DNA of 64,000 nucleotides from Paulinella micropora (GCA_019918135.1 WBZZ01006551.1:472501-536500); one strand, 5' to 3'; positions 52,128 through 63,217 are shown, counted from the first letter of the stretch. Notes: generated by a model not told the origin, from the sequence alone. Program-made: numbers and translations.

Positions 52128-54592
52128 ATGGTGGAGGAAGAAGACGGCGAAGAGTTGCTGGCGGGCGCGGAGCCGGGGCTCGGGAAGTCTTTGGCGGGGC
52201 TGATCTCCGCGATCGACCTGCGCGGCGACGAGTCGGACGAGTCGGACGAGTCGGGTGACGACGCCCACGAGCTAGAGGACGCAGACAGCGAGCTGCAGGC
52301 ACAGCTGAGCAGATTCAAGGAGTTCTTGGAGCTCAAGTGGAACCCCGAACGCACGGGGGCGATCCCGAGCAGGAGCACAATAGCAAACCACGTCCGGCAC
52401 GTGCGCAGGTTCGCGGAGTTTGCGCGCGAGCACGGAAACGTTGACAGGCTGGTGGACGCGCTGGGCAAGCCCGCGCTGCTGTCGGAGTTCGCTGCGTGGC
52501 AGCCCCGCGAGGGCAAAAAGATCATGTCGAGCACGGTCGGTTCGTACCTGGGCAGCCTGGCGCAGCTGTCAGACTTCCTGCGACCGGCGCGGGGCGTACC
52601 GGCGTGGCAGCACACGTCGAGGTGGCTGGCGAACCTGTCGCGGCAAGCGCAGCAGTACGCGCGGATCGAACGAGTGTACGGGGTCGGGCGGGAGGAGTCG
52701 GACTGGACGATGTGGGACCTGCAGCCCTCCGCGTGGCGGCGCTGGCCGAGTACTTTGCGCACTACGACGAGGACGTGAAAATGATTGTGACGACGCGCGC
52801 CAATTACGCTCGCGTGAGGGATGGCTGGCTGCGCGCGTTCCGGGCGGCGCTGCTGTGCCTGTTGCTGACGCCGCCCGTGCCGCGGCCGGGCATCCTGGTG
52901 AATTTGCACCTGAACAGCTCGCTGCTGCGCGAGGAAAAGGAGCCGCGGCGCTGGGTGATCAATCTGCAGGACGCGACGTCGCTGAGCGTGCAGAAGAACA
53001 AGACCCGCGCGATGTACGGCGGGCAGCTGCTGCCGCTCGGCAGGCAGCCCTGGCCGACCGACCAGTTGCCCAACGCGGGTCCGGCGGGCTTCGTGCGCCA
53101 CGGCGACTGGAGTTCGGCGCTGGACTTTGTGCTGCTGGACCTGCGGGAGCGCGTGGTGCCCGCCGTGGTCGGCGGCACGGAGCACAGGCCGCTGTTCCCG
53201 CACAAGGCGAGCTACAAGCGGCACGACGCGTGGAGGAACAGCAGGAACAACTCGTCGCTGGCCGAGAGAGCAAGGTCCGACTTTGTGCGCGACGCGTACT
53301 TGCACTTGGGGGCGGTGGTGCGCATAAACGAACGGAAGTGGGCCCGCTGTGAAGAGAAGGGCTGGGCTAACCTGCTGACGTTCAAGAGCAGCCGCAAGCC
53401 GGCCGAGACCATGGTGCGCGAGCTGGAGCAATTCGAGGTCTTTACCGCGCTGGGCGGCGGCCCGCCGCCGTGGGGAGCGTCGGGCTCGGGCGGCGCGCAC
53501 CTGACAGTGTTGGCCGGGGCCGGGCAGCACAGCCTGGATACCGTCAACTCCGAGTACCTGCTGCCGGGCCACCGCCGCAGAAAGGTGGCGGAGCAGGCGC
53601 AGTGGATTGAGGGCATGCTGAATCCGCGGAACTGGCACGCACGCCTCGACGAGCACGGCGCCGTCCAGGTCTTTGTGTCGCCCAAGGCCGGCGAGTTTAC
53701 CAGCCGCTTCTCGGAGGAGGGGCCGCGCCTGGAGCCCCTGTCGCCGGAAGAAGAGAAGCTGCGGCAGCAAAGGAGGTGGAGGGTGCGGAACATGCGCGGC
53801 CCGGACTTTATTGAAGCTGCGCCGACGTTCAACACGGCCGAGGAGGCGCAGCGGCTGGCGCCGGAGCTAGGCCTCGGGCTGGTGGGTTTCCAGCACGTGG
53901 CGCATGCCTCGCTTGGCGAAGTCAATACGTTCTGGCAAAAGCACGTGCCTGAAAGATCTCGGCACCGCTGGGAAAAATACAGGCACCCGCTGTCAGAAGC
54001 AGAGTGCAAAAGAAAGTACAACAATAATTGGAAGGAGGTGGTACGCTTGGGGGTTCTTTCGGCTGTACATGTTTATATCAGATATTTGCCGCCGGACAAA
54101 GGACCGCGAGAGGGTGCAAAGTACATTTGTCGTTTTCGTGTCAGGGACAAGATCTATGGCTGGCCCGACCGCTGGCTTACTGTCGCAGAGATTTTGAAAG
54201 AGTACGGTGACAAAAGGAATGACAGAGAGAAGAACCCGAAGCTGCTGATGCTGATGCAGGCCTTCCTGGACCAGCTGCGTGTCAAGGCCGTGCAAAAAAT
54301 CAACAACTGCGTTCTGGTGCAGTGGCATGCACCTGCGCCAGAGCGAACCGAACCGGTGGTGGACAGTAAGCATTACCCGCTGCCAGCCGGGGCCGCCGAA
54401 GGTGTATCGGCAGTTACGCGCAACCCCGCCGCGTGCCCCGACTACTGGGGCCCGTGGTTTGATCGCAACTGGTGCTTTTTCCGCCGTGGCGCTCGCACAC
54501 CGGATCAGTTCTTAGTGGACGAAAACAACGCTGGGGGTGACAAGCTGCTCTTGCACAACCGGGAAGTCTTGGAGGCGCTGGCTAATGTGTAG
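52128..54592 (+). CDS. Tyrosine recombinase-like protein, copy C (two frames)
   Basis: Third copy, ATG at 52128, with the full C-terminus. The product matches copy B apart from two substitutions in the acidic N-terminus. The domain layout is as described for copy A: core-binding domain, Arg box-like PPVPRPG, Lys hairpin, long C-terminal extension with WKEVVRLGVLSAVHVYIRYL. The extension is less GC-rich than the front half, so it may have a different origin. Confidence 0.45.
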
Positions 54593-55004
54593 CCTCTTTG
54601 TATACAACAGTAAAAAAAACAAAGAAAAGAAGCGGCTGGCCCGTCGTCACAATATTAAAGAAGGCCGAGTCCTCGACCGGTGACTAGAGAGAGGGGGACA
54701 TTCAGTAGCAAGAAGAGCCGGAGAAAGGGGAGACTATTCTTTTTTTCCAAGCCCCACCTCTTGCCAGAAAAATGTAGCTGCCACGCAGAAGTTTTTGTTT
54801 AATAATGCCCTAGCAGATTTGGTTGGTGGTCAGTGTGGTGAACGTGGGTAGGTAAGGAGGAGGGGGGGGGGGGGAAAGGAGTGAGGAGGGCGCGGCGGCT
54901 TTTGTTTTTACCTGTGTGGCCCGGGGAGAAAAAAGAGTGGGTGTGGTGTAGAGAGGGGGGGGGGGAGGAAACCGTGCCACGCCCCTCCCCCCTCTTCTGT
55001 TCCT
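54593..55004. other. Convergent intergenic region of right arm
   Basis: Mirror of 46194-46602, with G runs at 54863-54872 and 54955-54964. No gene seen. Confidence 0.6.
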
Positions 55005-58000
55005 CTACTCCTCGATGTCGTCGTCTGCCTCTTCAACCTTCATGCCGAAACTGTGTTGCTTACCGCACGCAACTTCGCTCCCGGACTTTGTTCGAAACAG
55101 TGGCAGGCCCAAGTGCGGCGCGGGGGTCGACTCCTGCCTTGCCGCCGGCTGCATTTGCGACCAACGTTGTTGGCCAGGCGGAAGTTGCAGACCAAAGAAG
55201 TGGGTCGGCTGTGGAAGGTGCAGACCAAAAAAGTGGGTCGTCTGTGGAATCTGCAGACTAAAAAAGTGGGTTGGCTGTGGATTCTGCAGACCAAAGTCTG
55301 GGGTCTGGTTCGGCTGTGGGACCGGCCGCTGAAGGTGCGGACCAAAGTCTGGGGCCAGGCGTTGAGGGTGCAGACCAAAGCGTGGGACCGGGCGTTGAGG
55401 GTGCGGACCAAAGTCTGGGACGGGGCGTTGAGGGTGCGGACCAAGGTCTGGGACGGGGTTCGGCTGTGGGACCGGCCGCTGAAGGTGCGGACCAAAGTCT
55501 GGGGCCGGGTTCGGCTGTGGGACCGGGCGCTGGAGGTGCGGACCAAAGTCTGGGACTGGGTTCGGCTGTGGGACCGGCCGTTGAAGGTACGGACCAAAGT
55601 CGGGGACCGGGCGCTGAAGGTGCGGACCAAAGTCTGGGGCCGTGCGCTGAGGGTGCGGACCAAAGTCTGGGACCGGGCGTTGAGGGTGCGGGCCAAGGTC
55701 TGGGATCGGGCGCTGAAGGTGCGGACCAAAGTCTGGGACCGGGCGTTGAGGGTGCGGGCCAAGGTCTGGGATCGGGCGCTGAAGGTGCGGATCAAAGTCC
55801 GGGACTGGGTTCGGCTGTGGGCCCCGCCGTTGAAGGTGCTGACCAAAGTCTGGGACTGGGTTCGGCTGTGGGGCTGGCCGTTGAAGGTGCGGACTAAAGT
55901 CTGGGACCGGGTTCGGCTGTGGGGCCGGCCGTTGAAGGTGCGGACTAAAGTCTGGGACCGGGTTCGGCTGTGGGGCCGGCCGTTGAAGGTGCGGACTAAA
56001 GTCTGGGACCGGGTTCGGCTGTGGGACGGGCTGTGACAGCTGCGGACCAAAGTGTAAGACCGGCTGTGACAGCTGCGGACCAAAGTGTGGGACCGGCTGT
56101 GACAGCTGCGGATCAAAGTGTAAGACCGGCTGTGACAGCTGTGGACCAAAGTCTGGGACTGGGCGCTGAAGGTGCGGACCAAAGTGTGGGGCCGTGCGCT
56201 GAGGGTGCGGACGAAAGTCTGGGACCGGCTGTGACAGCTGCGGGCCAAAGTCTGGGACTGGGCGCTGAAGGTGCGGACCAAAGTGTGGGGCCGGCTGTGA
56301 CAGCTGCGGACCAAAGTCTGGGACTGGGCGCTGAAGGTGCGGACCAAAGTGTAAGACCGGCTGTGACAGCTGCGGACCAAAGTCTGGGACCGGCTGTGAC
56401 TGCGGATCAAAGTGTAAGACCGGCTGTGACAGCTGCGGACCAAAGTGTGACGCCGTGCGCTGAGGGTGCGGACCAAAGTCTGGGACCGTGCGCTGAGGGT
56501 GCGGACCAAAGTCTGGGACCGGCTGTGACAGCTGCGGGCCAAAGTCTGGGACCGGGCGCTGTGGGACCGGCCGCTGAAGGCGCGGACCAGAAAAGTGGGT
56601 CGGCCCCGACCAGCCGGCTGGTTTGGAGCGTGATGTCTCGGACAAAAGGTACAAGCCGAAGGCCCTCCGAGGCATAGACACGTGTTTGTGCGGCGCTGCC
56701 GGTTCTGAATTGCGTGGATCTCGGTGGCTGGTGGCTTCCTTTTCGCCGGGGCTCTGCCGAGGAGCGGGGGCTGCGTGCCCTGCCGCATGTCGCAGCGCGT
56801 TCGCGTTAGGTCCGGCTGCCCGGGGGGTCTGTGTGTTGGCTGGTGAGCGGGACCCCTCGCGTTCACCCTGATAGGTCACCCAGTGCACCTCGTTGCCGAA
56901 TTCCCTGGCCGGTTGGTCCGGGCCGCCGGGGTGTGTGTCAGGGGGCAAGCTCTCGGCCGCGTCCACCAGCGCGTCCAGCCCCGCCGTTTGTTGCGTACTA
57001 CTGTCCTGGTCGTCGGGGCTGGGCGAACTAGAGCTGGTCTTGGTTAGGTCGGGGCTGTGCTCGTCTTCGTCGTTGGCTACTACTGGGCTGTAGAGTGGAA
57101 TTTGCTCCTCATCCGCCGTGTCTGCACTCTGGTGCGGGAATTGGTCGCCGGGGTTCTCCGACACGCGCGTAATATCAGTGGCTTCTGCCACCGTTGGTAG
57201 CGACAGAGCATTATTGTGTTGCGCCGGCTGGTCATCTGCGTTCTTTGGCCAGTGGTGGCCCAGCAGAGCCGTCAATAGGTTGCCCTCGACGCCTTCGGGG
57301 TTGGCGGCGGCGTCCCAATCTCCGTCGACGCTGGCGTCGTCTTCTGCGTCGTTGTCCACGGCCTCGTCGACGCTGGCGCCGCCGCCCACGTCGTCCGCGG
57401 CCTCGTCGTCCGACGTTTGGGCCGCGTACGCCGCGTGGTTCGTGCGTCTTAGCCGCAGCCCCTGCAGCAGGCCGGCGGCGGATAGGCCTTGGTCCGCTGA
57501 GTGGCGCAGTATCCAGAGCAGGGCAAGAAATGTCGCCGCCAGATCCGCGTCCCGCGGTGCTTCCCGCGCGGCGGGCTTGTCTGAATAGCAACTCTCGGCC
57601 CAAACGGCTGCTTCCGACTCTTGTTCGGGGCAGGGCGTCCTCCCCAGCAGCTTCTGCCAGAACTTTTCGGCGGCACGCGCGGGGACCCGCTTGGCCCGTT
57701 CGTTCTGATCGACATTCGAGCCTATCCGTGCCAGGATGCTGATCTTGAGCAAAGAGAAATTATTCCACAGGCACTCCAGGACAGTAAGATTATTTTGCTC
57801 GAGCAGGGGCTCCATCAGCTCGTGCGCCCAAGTGTGCAGTTTGAACGGTAGTAGAGCTTCCTCTAGTTCCCGGCGCAGCGTGTCTCCTGCTTCGGTGTCC
57901 GCGAGGGCGTTGGACAGGCACAGCCAGAGCACAAAGGCATTCCGCAGATTGTTGCAGATGGTGCATTGAGTAAGATCGCAAGCGCTTACGGGGTTAGGGG

Positions 58001-58400
58001 GGTCGAAGTCGGATTTCTCAACCGAGAGAACGTCGGCGACGACGTACCTCGAGGCCTCCAGGTGTTGCAGGGCAGCGAAGGCGCCCAGGCCCTTGCAGGG
58101 TAACTCCGCCCAGTACCTCTGTTTGGCAAACAATAAAACGTTGGGCTTTAGTTTGCGAACCCTTTGCAGATCAGTACACGATTCCAGGATGCCGATCTGC
58201 AGAAGCAGGTCATTGACTAGCTCTCTGTTCAGGTGCCTGCCCTGAAACCTGCGGCAGTCTCTAAAAAGTTCCTCGCGCCATTCGGGCGACCGACGTTTGC
58301 GGGTGGTTGTTGTGTTTGTTGGGCAGGCCTTGTGGCGTTTCACCGATCGAAGGTGTTTTCCTTTTTCGCTGGGTTTCTTCTGCAGACATTTTCTCTTCAT
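55005..58400 (-). CDS. Pro/Phe/Gln-repeat protein, 1131 aa (right-arm copy, intact)
   Basis: ATG at 58400 (MKRKCLQKKPSEKGK, basic). Residues about 30-300 are globular and include DLTQCTICNNLRNAFVLWLCL and HTWAHELMEPLLEQNNLTVLE; then an acidic Asp/Ala/Glu region (DDEAADDVGGGASVDEAVD) and a Ser/Pro linker. Residues about 610-1040 are repeats of about 14 residues (PVPDFGPHLQR), followed by TPDFGLQNPQPTHFFSLQIP variants and an acidic end. The low-charge, Pro/Phe-rich repeats could form a flexible stalk, an adhesive fibre or a phase-separating segment; the function is unknown. Convergent with recombinase C. Confidence 0.75.
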   Translation of the reverse strand: MKRKCLQKKPSEKGKHLRSVKRHKACPTNTTTTRKRRSPEWREELFRDCRRFQGRHLNRELVNDLLLQIGILESCTDLQRVRKLKPNVLLFAKQRYWAELPCKGLGAFAALQHLEASRYVVADVLSVEKSDFDPPNPVSACDLTQCTICNNLRNAFVLWLCLSNALADTEAGDTLRRELEEALLPFKLHTWAHELMEPLLEQNNLTVLECLWNNFSLLKISILARIGSNVDQNERAKRVPARAAEKFWQKLLGRTPCPEQESEAAVWAESCYSDKPAAREAPRDADLAATFLALLWILRHSADQGLSAAGLLQGLRLRRTNHAAYAAQTSDDEAADDVGGGASVDEAVDNDAEDDASVDGDWDAAANPEGVEGNLLTALLGHHWPKNADDQPAQHNNALSLPTVAEATDITRVSENPGDQFPHQSADTADEEQIPLYSPVVANDEDEHSPDLTKTSSSSPSPDDQDSSTQQTAGLDALVDAAESLPPDTHPGGPDQPAREFGNEVHWVTYQGEREGSRSPANTQTPRAAGPNANALRHAAGHAAPAPRQSPGEKEATSHRDPRNSEPAAPHKHVSMPRRAFGLYLLSETSRSKPAGWSGPTHFSGPRLQRPVPQRPVPDFGPQLSQPVPDFGPHPQRTVPDFGPHPQRTASHFGPQLSQPVLHFDPQSQPVPDFGPQLSQPVLHFGPHLQRPVPDFGPQLSQPAPHFGPHLQRPVPDFGPQLSQPVPDFRPHPQRTAPHFGPHLQRPVPDFGPQLSQPVLHFDPQLSQPVPHFGPQLSQPVLHFGPQLSQPVPQPNPVPDFSPHLQRPAPQPNPVPDFSPHLQRPAPQPNPVPDFSPHLQRPAPQPNPVPDFGQHLQRRGPQPNPVPDFDPHLQRPIPDLGPHPQRPVPDFGPHLQRPIPDLGPHPQRPVPDFGPHPQRTAPDFGPHLQRPVPDFGPYLQRPVPQPNPVPDFGPHLQRPVPQPNPAPDFGPHLQRPVPQPNPVPDLGPHPQRPVPDFGPHPQRPVPRFGLHPQRLAPDFGPHLQRPVPQPNQTPDFGLQNPQPTHFFSLQIPQTTHFFGLHLPQPTHFFGLQLPPGQQRWSQMQPAARQESTPAPHLGLPLFRTKSGSEVACGKQHSFGMKVEEADDDIEE
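55285..56580 (-). repeat. In-frame tandem repeats, about 42-bp period (right arm)
   Basis: Counterpart of 44620-45915. One six-base in-frame deletion relative to the left arm lies in this array, showing active change by slippage after the duplication. Confidence 0.9.
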
Positions 58401-58480
58401 GCCGACCTAAAAAAACAGTTTGTGCGACAAGAGAGGAAAAAAAAGGGGAGGGGGAGAGAACAGAAGGAAGGAGAGAAAGG

Positions 58481-58515
<35 letters not shown>

Positions 58516-60643
58516 CCCAAAGGAAAAAAAAGAGCATGAAGTTAGAATGTGTAGTGAAGCTTCACACTACGGATTGTACGCGTGTTTTGATGTTTTGACA
58601 GCTAGGATACTTACGGGGTGCGCACGAGACATGTACGCACACACACACGACGCACGTTCCCAAGACAATACTTTGACACACAATAACATTACACACACAC
58701 ACACAAATACATACATGTACATACACACGCACACACGTATACACACACACTCACACATACACATGTACATACACACGCACATACGCATACACACATACAC
58801 ATGTACATACACACACAAACACACACATACACGTGTACATACACGCACACCTGCATACACACCTACGCACACACACACACACACATACGCACACCTACGC
58901 ACACACACACACACATACGCACACATACACACGCACATACACACACACAAACAAACATACACATACACGACACACAGGACGACACACAGGACGACACACA
59001 CACACGACACACAGGACGACGCACACACATACACACACAGGACGACACACAGGACGACACACAGGACGACGCACACACATACACACACAGGACGACACAC
59101 ACACACGACACACAGGACGACACACAGGACGACGCACACACATACACACACAGGACGATACACACACACGATACACAGGACGACACACAACGCACACGAC
59201 ACACACACGACACACGACACATACACGCAGGACTTCTGACACACGACACACACATACACACAGGACGACACACACACAACACACACATACACACAGGACG
59301 ACACACACACGACACACACATACACGCAGGACTTCTGACACACGTGTACAAGGCTTTACACACCCGAGATTTTTACACACCCGAGATTTTTACACACCCG
59401 AGAGTTTTACACAGCACGACACACACACCTTGACAAAACGAGACTAAAATGATACTCTTCTGTAGTTATGTCATCACAGGCCACCATGGGCTTTTTTTCG
59501 AAGAAATTCGCGCGCAGCCGAAAAGAGGGGCACCATTGGGCAGCTCAATGGTTAAAAAGAAGGCAGGGAGGGGGGCCTGCCTTGGCACTGGTCGGATTTT
59601 CTGAGCCCAGACCGGAGAGAAACGAGTGAGCGCCTTTGGCCACCAACCAAAAAAAAAGAAGCCATTCTGTAGAAGAAGCAACTCGGTTCTTGCCCTGTGG
59701 GAAGCATAAATGTTGTATCGTGTGTGCACACACCTACATACGGAGAATTGCTGCCTATGTCTGTAGATGGAAAACAGTCAGAGTGTTTTGTGTGAAAGGT
59801 GTGTGTGTATGTGTGTGCGAAAGGTGTGTGTGTGCGATGGGTTGTGTGTGTGCGAAAGGTTGTGTGTTTGTGTGTAAGGACTATGCGTGTAAAGGTCTGT
59901 TTATCGTGTGTGTGTGCACGGTTCCTTGTGTGTGCAAGTTGTCTATGTTTGCGCATTTGCATGTGTTTCCTACTATTCAATCTCATTGTATTCAATGGAT
60001 TCTTATACATCCACCAAATCCTGTTATTGTCTAGCTTTGTACTGTCAACCGTGAAAACAAAAGTTCGGCTGTCATTTAATTCCTTATTTATGCAGACAAT
60101 GCCGCCGCGAATGAAGAGGTTTCTCATGGCCGAAACAGGAGGATGCGTGCCTAGAAAGCATCTTGAGCTTTCGAACCTACCCAAGGGTATCAAAGTAACA
60201 GCGTGTTTCTTATCAGTAAAAAAATTCTTTTGTCACAATTTCTATTTAATAATGATAATAATAAATACAGCCTGCACGCTAGAGACTGAAAATCCGGTTT
60301 TTCTTTAAAGTGTCGGTGTGTCAGCAACCATAAATTTTCACAGAAGCTTTGTCGCCAAGGTTGCTGCTCTCCTTTCTTTTCTGGCTGACACTACCACTCA
60401 TGTCTTTGGCGGGTTTGGTTTTTTAAAATCCCTTTCTTTGTTGTAGTGGTTGTTGACTGGTTTTCCGCATAGGCGTTTTTCTTTTCTGTTCACACCTAAG
60501 CCTCCCGGTTAGCCAAAAGGAGGGGGGAAACAAAAAAAAATTAGTGCGTGCCTCCGACTCCTCAGGGAGGCATATCATCATATTGCACTGGTAAGTTGTC
60601 GCTGCGCCTCGGGACGTACAAGCGCACTGCTCTTATTTTAGCA
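58401..60643. repeat. Non-coding satellite region of right arm
   Basis: Mirror of 40554-42795: GA tract at 58475-58515, CA/ACGACACACAGG minisatellite 58660-59440, shared short motif 59528-59549 region, GT-rich 59790-59960. A small plus-strand frame starting at 60099 (MPPRMKRFLMAETGGC) follows an acceptor-like TTATTTATGCAG and may be an exon, but no partner exon was found. Confidence 0.8.
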
Positions 60644-61282
60644 TTAAATAGCGTATTTAGTCTTTTTTTCCCAAACGCTGAATGGACTTGAAAGAGAATC
60701 AACTTTCACTACTAATTCGTTGATTAATGTATTATTCCACTCAATCTTGCGATCAGCGTCGTCTGGGTAGTCCGACTTTTCTTGCTGTGTCAACACCAGA
60801 CCGTTGGGGCCATGGGATTCTACAAAATTTGTTAGTACCTCATAATCGATGTCGTCTTCATTGACATCACCGTGATAGTTGCTGATCGCATCAGCAAGGA
60901 ACTTATTAACTGTGTATCTCTTGGTTTCTGTAGCCTTTTGTCTTGCTGAACTCGTCTGACCAGCAGTGGGGCCTTTGTTGTGTTTTCCTTCGCCATTAGC
61001 AAAAGGCGCTGCACCTGCGGCCGCTTTTGATTCAGCCACCTGCTCTGCCGCGTACACACCCGTAAGAAAGACGCCAAGGCTGCCCTGTCCGTGCTTGCCC
61101 AGATAGAGACGTACCGTCTTGCCCAGATCCTCATCACTCTGTCCATCTAAGGGAACGTCCGACCTGTTTTGTGCCTGTAGACATACCGAAGCCCTTTGCC
61201 AAGATTGGGAAAAGAGTTTCTTAAATTTCTTGGCATTCTGGCCCAGCCAGCTATCTTCACGGTCTTCGAACGGGCCGGCCAT
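60644..61282 (-). CDS. Unknown 212-aa protein (right-arm copy)
   Basis: Same product as 39915-40553, intact, from ATG 61282. No differences in the protein between arms, in contrast to the repeat-protein gene. Confidence 0.55.
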   Translation of the reverse strand: MAGPFEDREDSWLGQNAKKFKKLFSQSWQRASVCLQAQNRSDVPLDGQSDEDLGKTVRLYLGKHGQGSLGVFLTGVYAAEQVAESKAAAGAAPFANGEGKHNKGPTAGQTSSARQKATETKRYTVNKFLADAISNYHGDVNEDDIDYEVLTNFVESHGPNGLVLTQQEKSDYPDDADRKIEWNNTLINELVVKVDSLSSPFSVWEKKTKYAI

Positions 61283-61947
61283 TCTTCTTCGCACAAGGCA
61301 GCTCTCCCCTTTCTTTTCTTAGAAAAAATTCATGTTTACGCAGGGGTCTTCTTCGGGGGGGGGGGGGGAAAGGGAAAGAGGGAGGGGTTGCGCCAACGGG
61401 AATCGGGGGGGGGGGGGGGGGGGGGGGGGGAACAAGGCGGGGAGGGGGGGGGGCCGGGGCTGCCAACAAGAAAAAAACAAACAGGACAAGGACGAAAAGA
61501 AAAAAGGGGAATTGGAAATGAAATTTGGAAATGAGGGGCGGGGGGGGGGGGCCGTCTTTCTTTTTTGTGTGTGTGTGTGGTGAGGAAGGGGAGGGGACAG
61601 CTGCGGGAGGCGCGGGAGGGAGGGAGGGGGGAAAGTGGAAGAGCGGAAGAAAGAGGGTTAGGGAGGGGGAGGAAGGTGGGTCCAGGTTGGCGCTCCCTAC
61701 CTTGCCCTTACACCTTTCTCCCCCTTGGGAGAAATTTCGCTTTCCCCCCTCCCTCCCCTCTCCCTCTTCCGACCCTCCGCAGCCCCCCCCCCCTTTTCTT
61801 TTTAACTCCTTCTTGCAAACATCTTCTGCACGCTTTTTTTTGAGAACCTTTTTTCAAAACTAAGTTTCACAACTTTAGTAGCAGAAGTCGTTTTTTCCGC
61901 TTTTCTCTCTCGGGGAGGGGAGGGGGTCTTTTGGGGCGCAAAAAAAA
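61283..61947. other. Shared upstream region of SKP1 and 212-aa genes (right arm)
   Basis: Mirror of 39254-39914 with G runs of differing length (61355-61367, 61406-61430, 61541-61552). No gene seen. Confidence 0.6.
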
Positions 61948-62911
61948 ATGTCCAAGCAAGAGAAGAAGCAAGAAGCTACCAGCCTAGACGAAAATGACGA
62001 TGACACAGAACATACAGTGATATTCAGCATTACGAAAAGAGAGTTGATAACAGAAGAGGAGACGCAAGCCGGAAAGACGGCATCAGGAAAGAAGGAAGCC
62101 AAGACGCCTGCAGCAGGAAAGGAGGAAGCAGGAAAGCCGGCAGCAGGAAAGAAGAAAGCCAGAACGCCGGCAGCAGGAAAGGAGGAAGCCAGAACGTCGG
62201 CAGGAGGAAAGGAGGAAGCCGAAACGACGGTAAGTGTGTCCTTAGCGAAGGCCAAAATATCTGGATTTGTCAATAGTATGGTAAATGGAGACGACGAGGA
62301 CTTCGAAACCGACGAAGATGGCAAAAGATCTTATCGTATAGCGCTGTATCTTGAGGATATGGAGACCCTGAAGAAAGTAGTCGACTTCATGAAGCTCTAC
62401 AGCGAGAAAAAAATGAAGGAAATTGAAAAGCCGATCAAGAGCGTCAACATGGTCGAACTAGTGGGTCCAGAGTACGCTAAGTTCATCAATGTAGAGCAGC
62501 CGATGCTATTCAAGCTAACTCTGGTCCTTCCTTCTCTCTCTCCTGCGTGTTTCTTTTTTTTTCTTTCTTTTTTTGTGGTTTGTTTTGTTTTTGCAGTCCA
62601 TCCCGAGCCAAAAAGGCAGAGAGTGTGGGGAGTGGAGGGAAGGGAGAGGGTGGACAAGACAGAAAAGGGCGCATCTGTCGCGCTTGTTTTTTTTATTCTC
62701 TCTTTTTTTGGGGCGTGTGTGCTGTCAGGCCGCGAACTACATGGAAATCGAACCACTGCTGCTGCTCGCATGTACAAAGATCGCGAGCATGCTCAAGGGC
62801 AAGACGCCCGCGCAGATCCGAGAGACCTTTGACATCGAAGACGACATCTCCAATGATCCAGAATTTAAAAGAAGACTGGAAGCAGAAAACGCGTGGGCCA
62901 GTGAAGGCTAA
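61948..62911 (+). CDS. SKP1 homologue, two exons (right-arm copy)
   Basis: Exons 61948-62523 and 62729-62911 with the same 205-nt GT-AG intron. Product identical in design to the left-arm copy: low-complexity N-terminal linker, diverged BTB part, and a well conserved C-terminal F-box-binding region (KGKTPAQIRETFDI). The retained intron argues for capture as DNA rather than by reverse transcription, and for transcription in the nucleus. Confidence 0.9.
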
Positions 62912-63217
62912 CAACGCGAGCCGTACCTTCCCCATCGCACACAACACGGCGCGCCTGCTTTTCTTCTATCCCCGCGCACCCCCCCCCCCTCCCCCATCCC
63001 CCTTCGTTCCGGATATGCAAAACTGCAGAATCAAAGAAAAGGGGGGGGCTCGGAAATGGCTGGGCCAGTGGGGGAGAAATGGAAAGGGAGGTGCCAACCA
63101 GTTGCCCCCCTCTCTCTCCCTCTCTCTCTCTTGTTTTCACTCTCTCTCTCTCTCTCTCTCTTTCTGCTGTACCTTAAGAATTAAAAGCCTAATAAAGGAA
63201 CCATCGTGTTTTTGCGG
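62912..63217. other. Intergenic region spanning the outer arm boundary
   Basis: Arm homology ends in the C run at 62979-62989; after that comes unique DNA with CT tracts (63108-63165) and an AATAAAG word near 63190. No gene seen. Confidence 0.6.

Larger units (their letters stand above)
50540..54542 (+). repeat. Recombinase block, copy C (4.00 kb)
   Basis: Direct copy of 34171-38209 lacking one 36-bp unit. Contains the start hairpin at 50557-50588. Specific base changes include GTG rather than GCG as second codon of the recombinase (MVEEE) and a Gly-to-Glu change (DDAHELED). It continues without a break into the rest of the right arm, so it carries the natural end of the block. Confidence 0.95.
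50681..62989 (+). repeat. Right arm of the 12.3-kb inverted repeat
   Basis: Mirror of 38210-50516. The outer boundary lies inside a C run (62979-62989); beyond it the sequence is unique and leads into another gene. Its repeat-protein gene is intact, unlike the left-arm copy. Confidence 0.95.

Noticed and set aside
34171-54542. The 4-kb direct copies A and C as LTRs of a retroelement
   Set aside because: They hold full genes, no reverse transcriptase lies between them, and the inverted copy B explains them better as part of one rearrangement.
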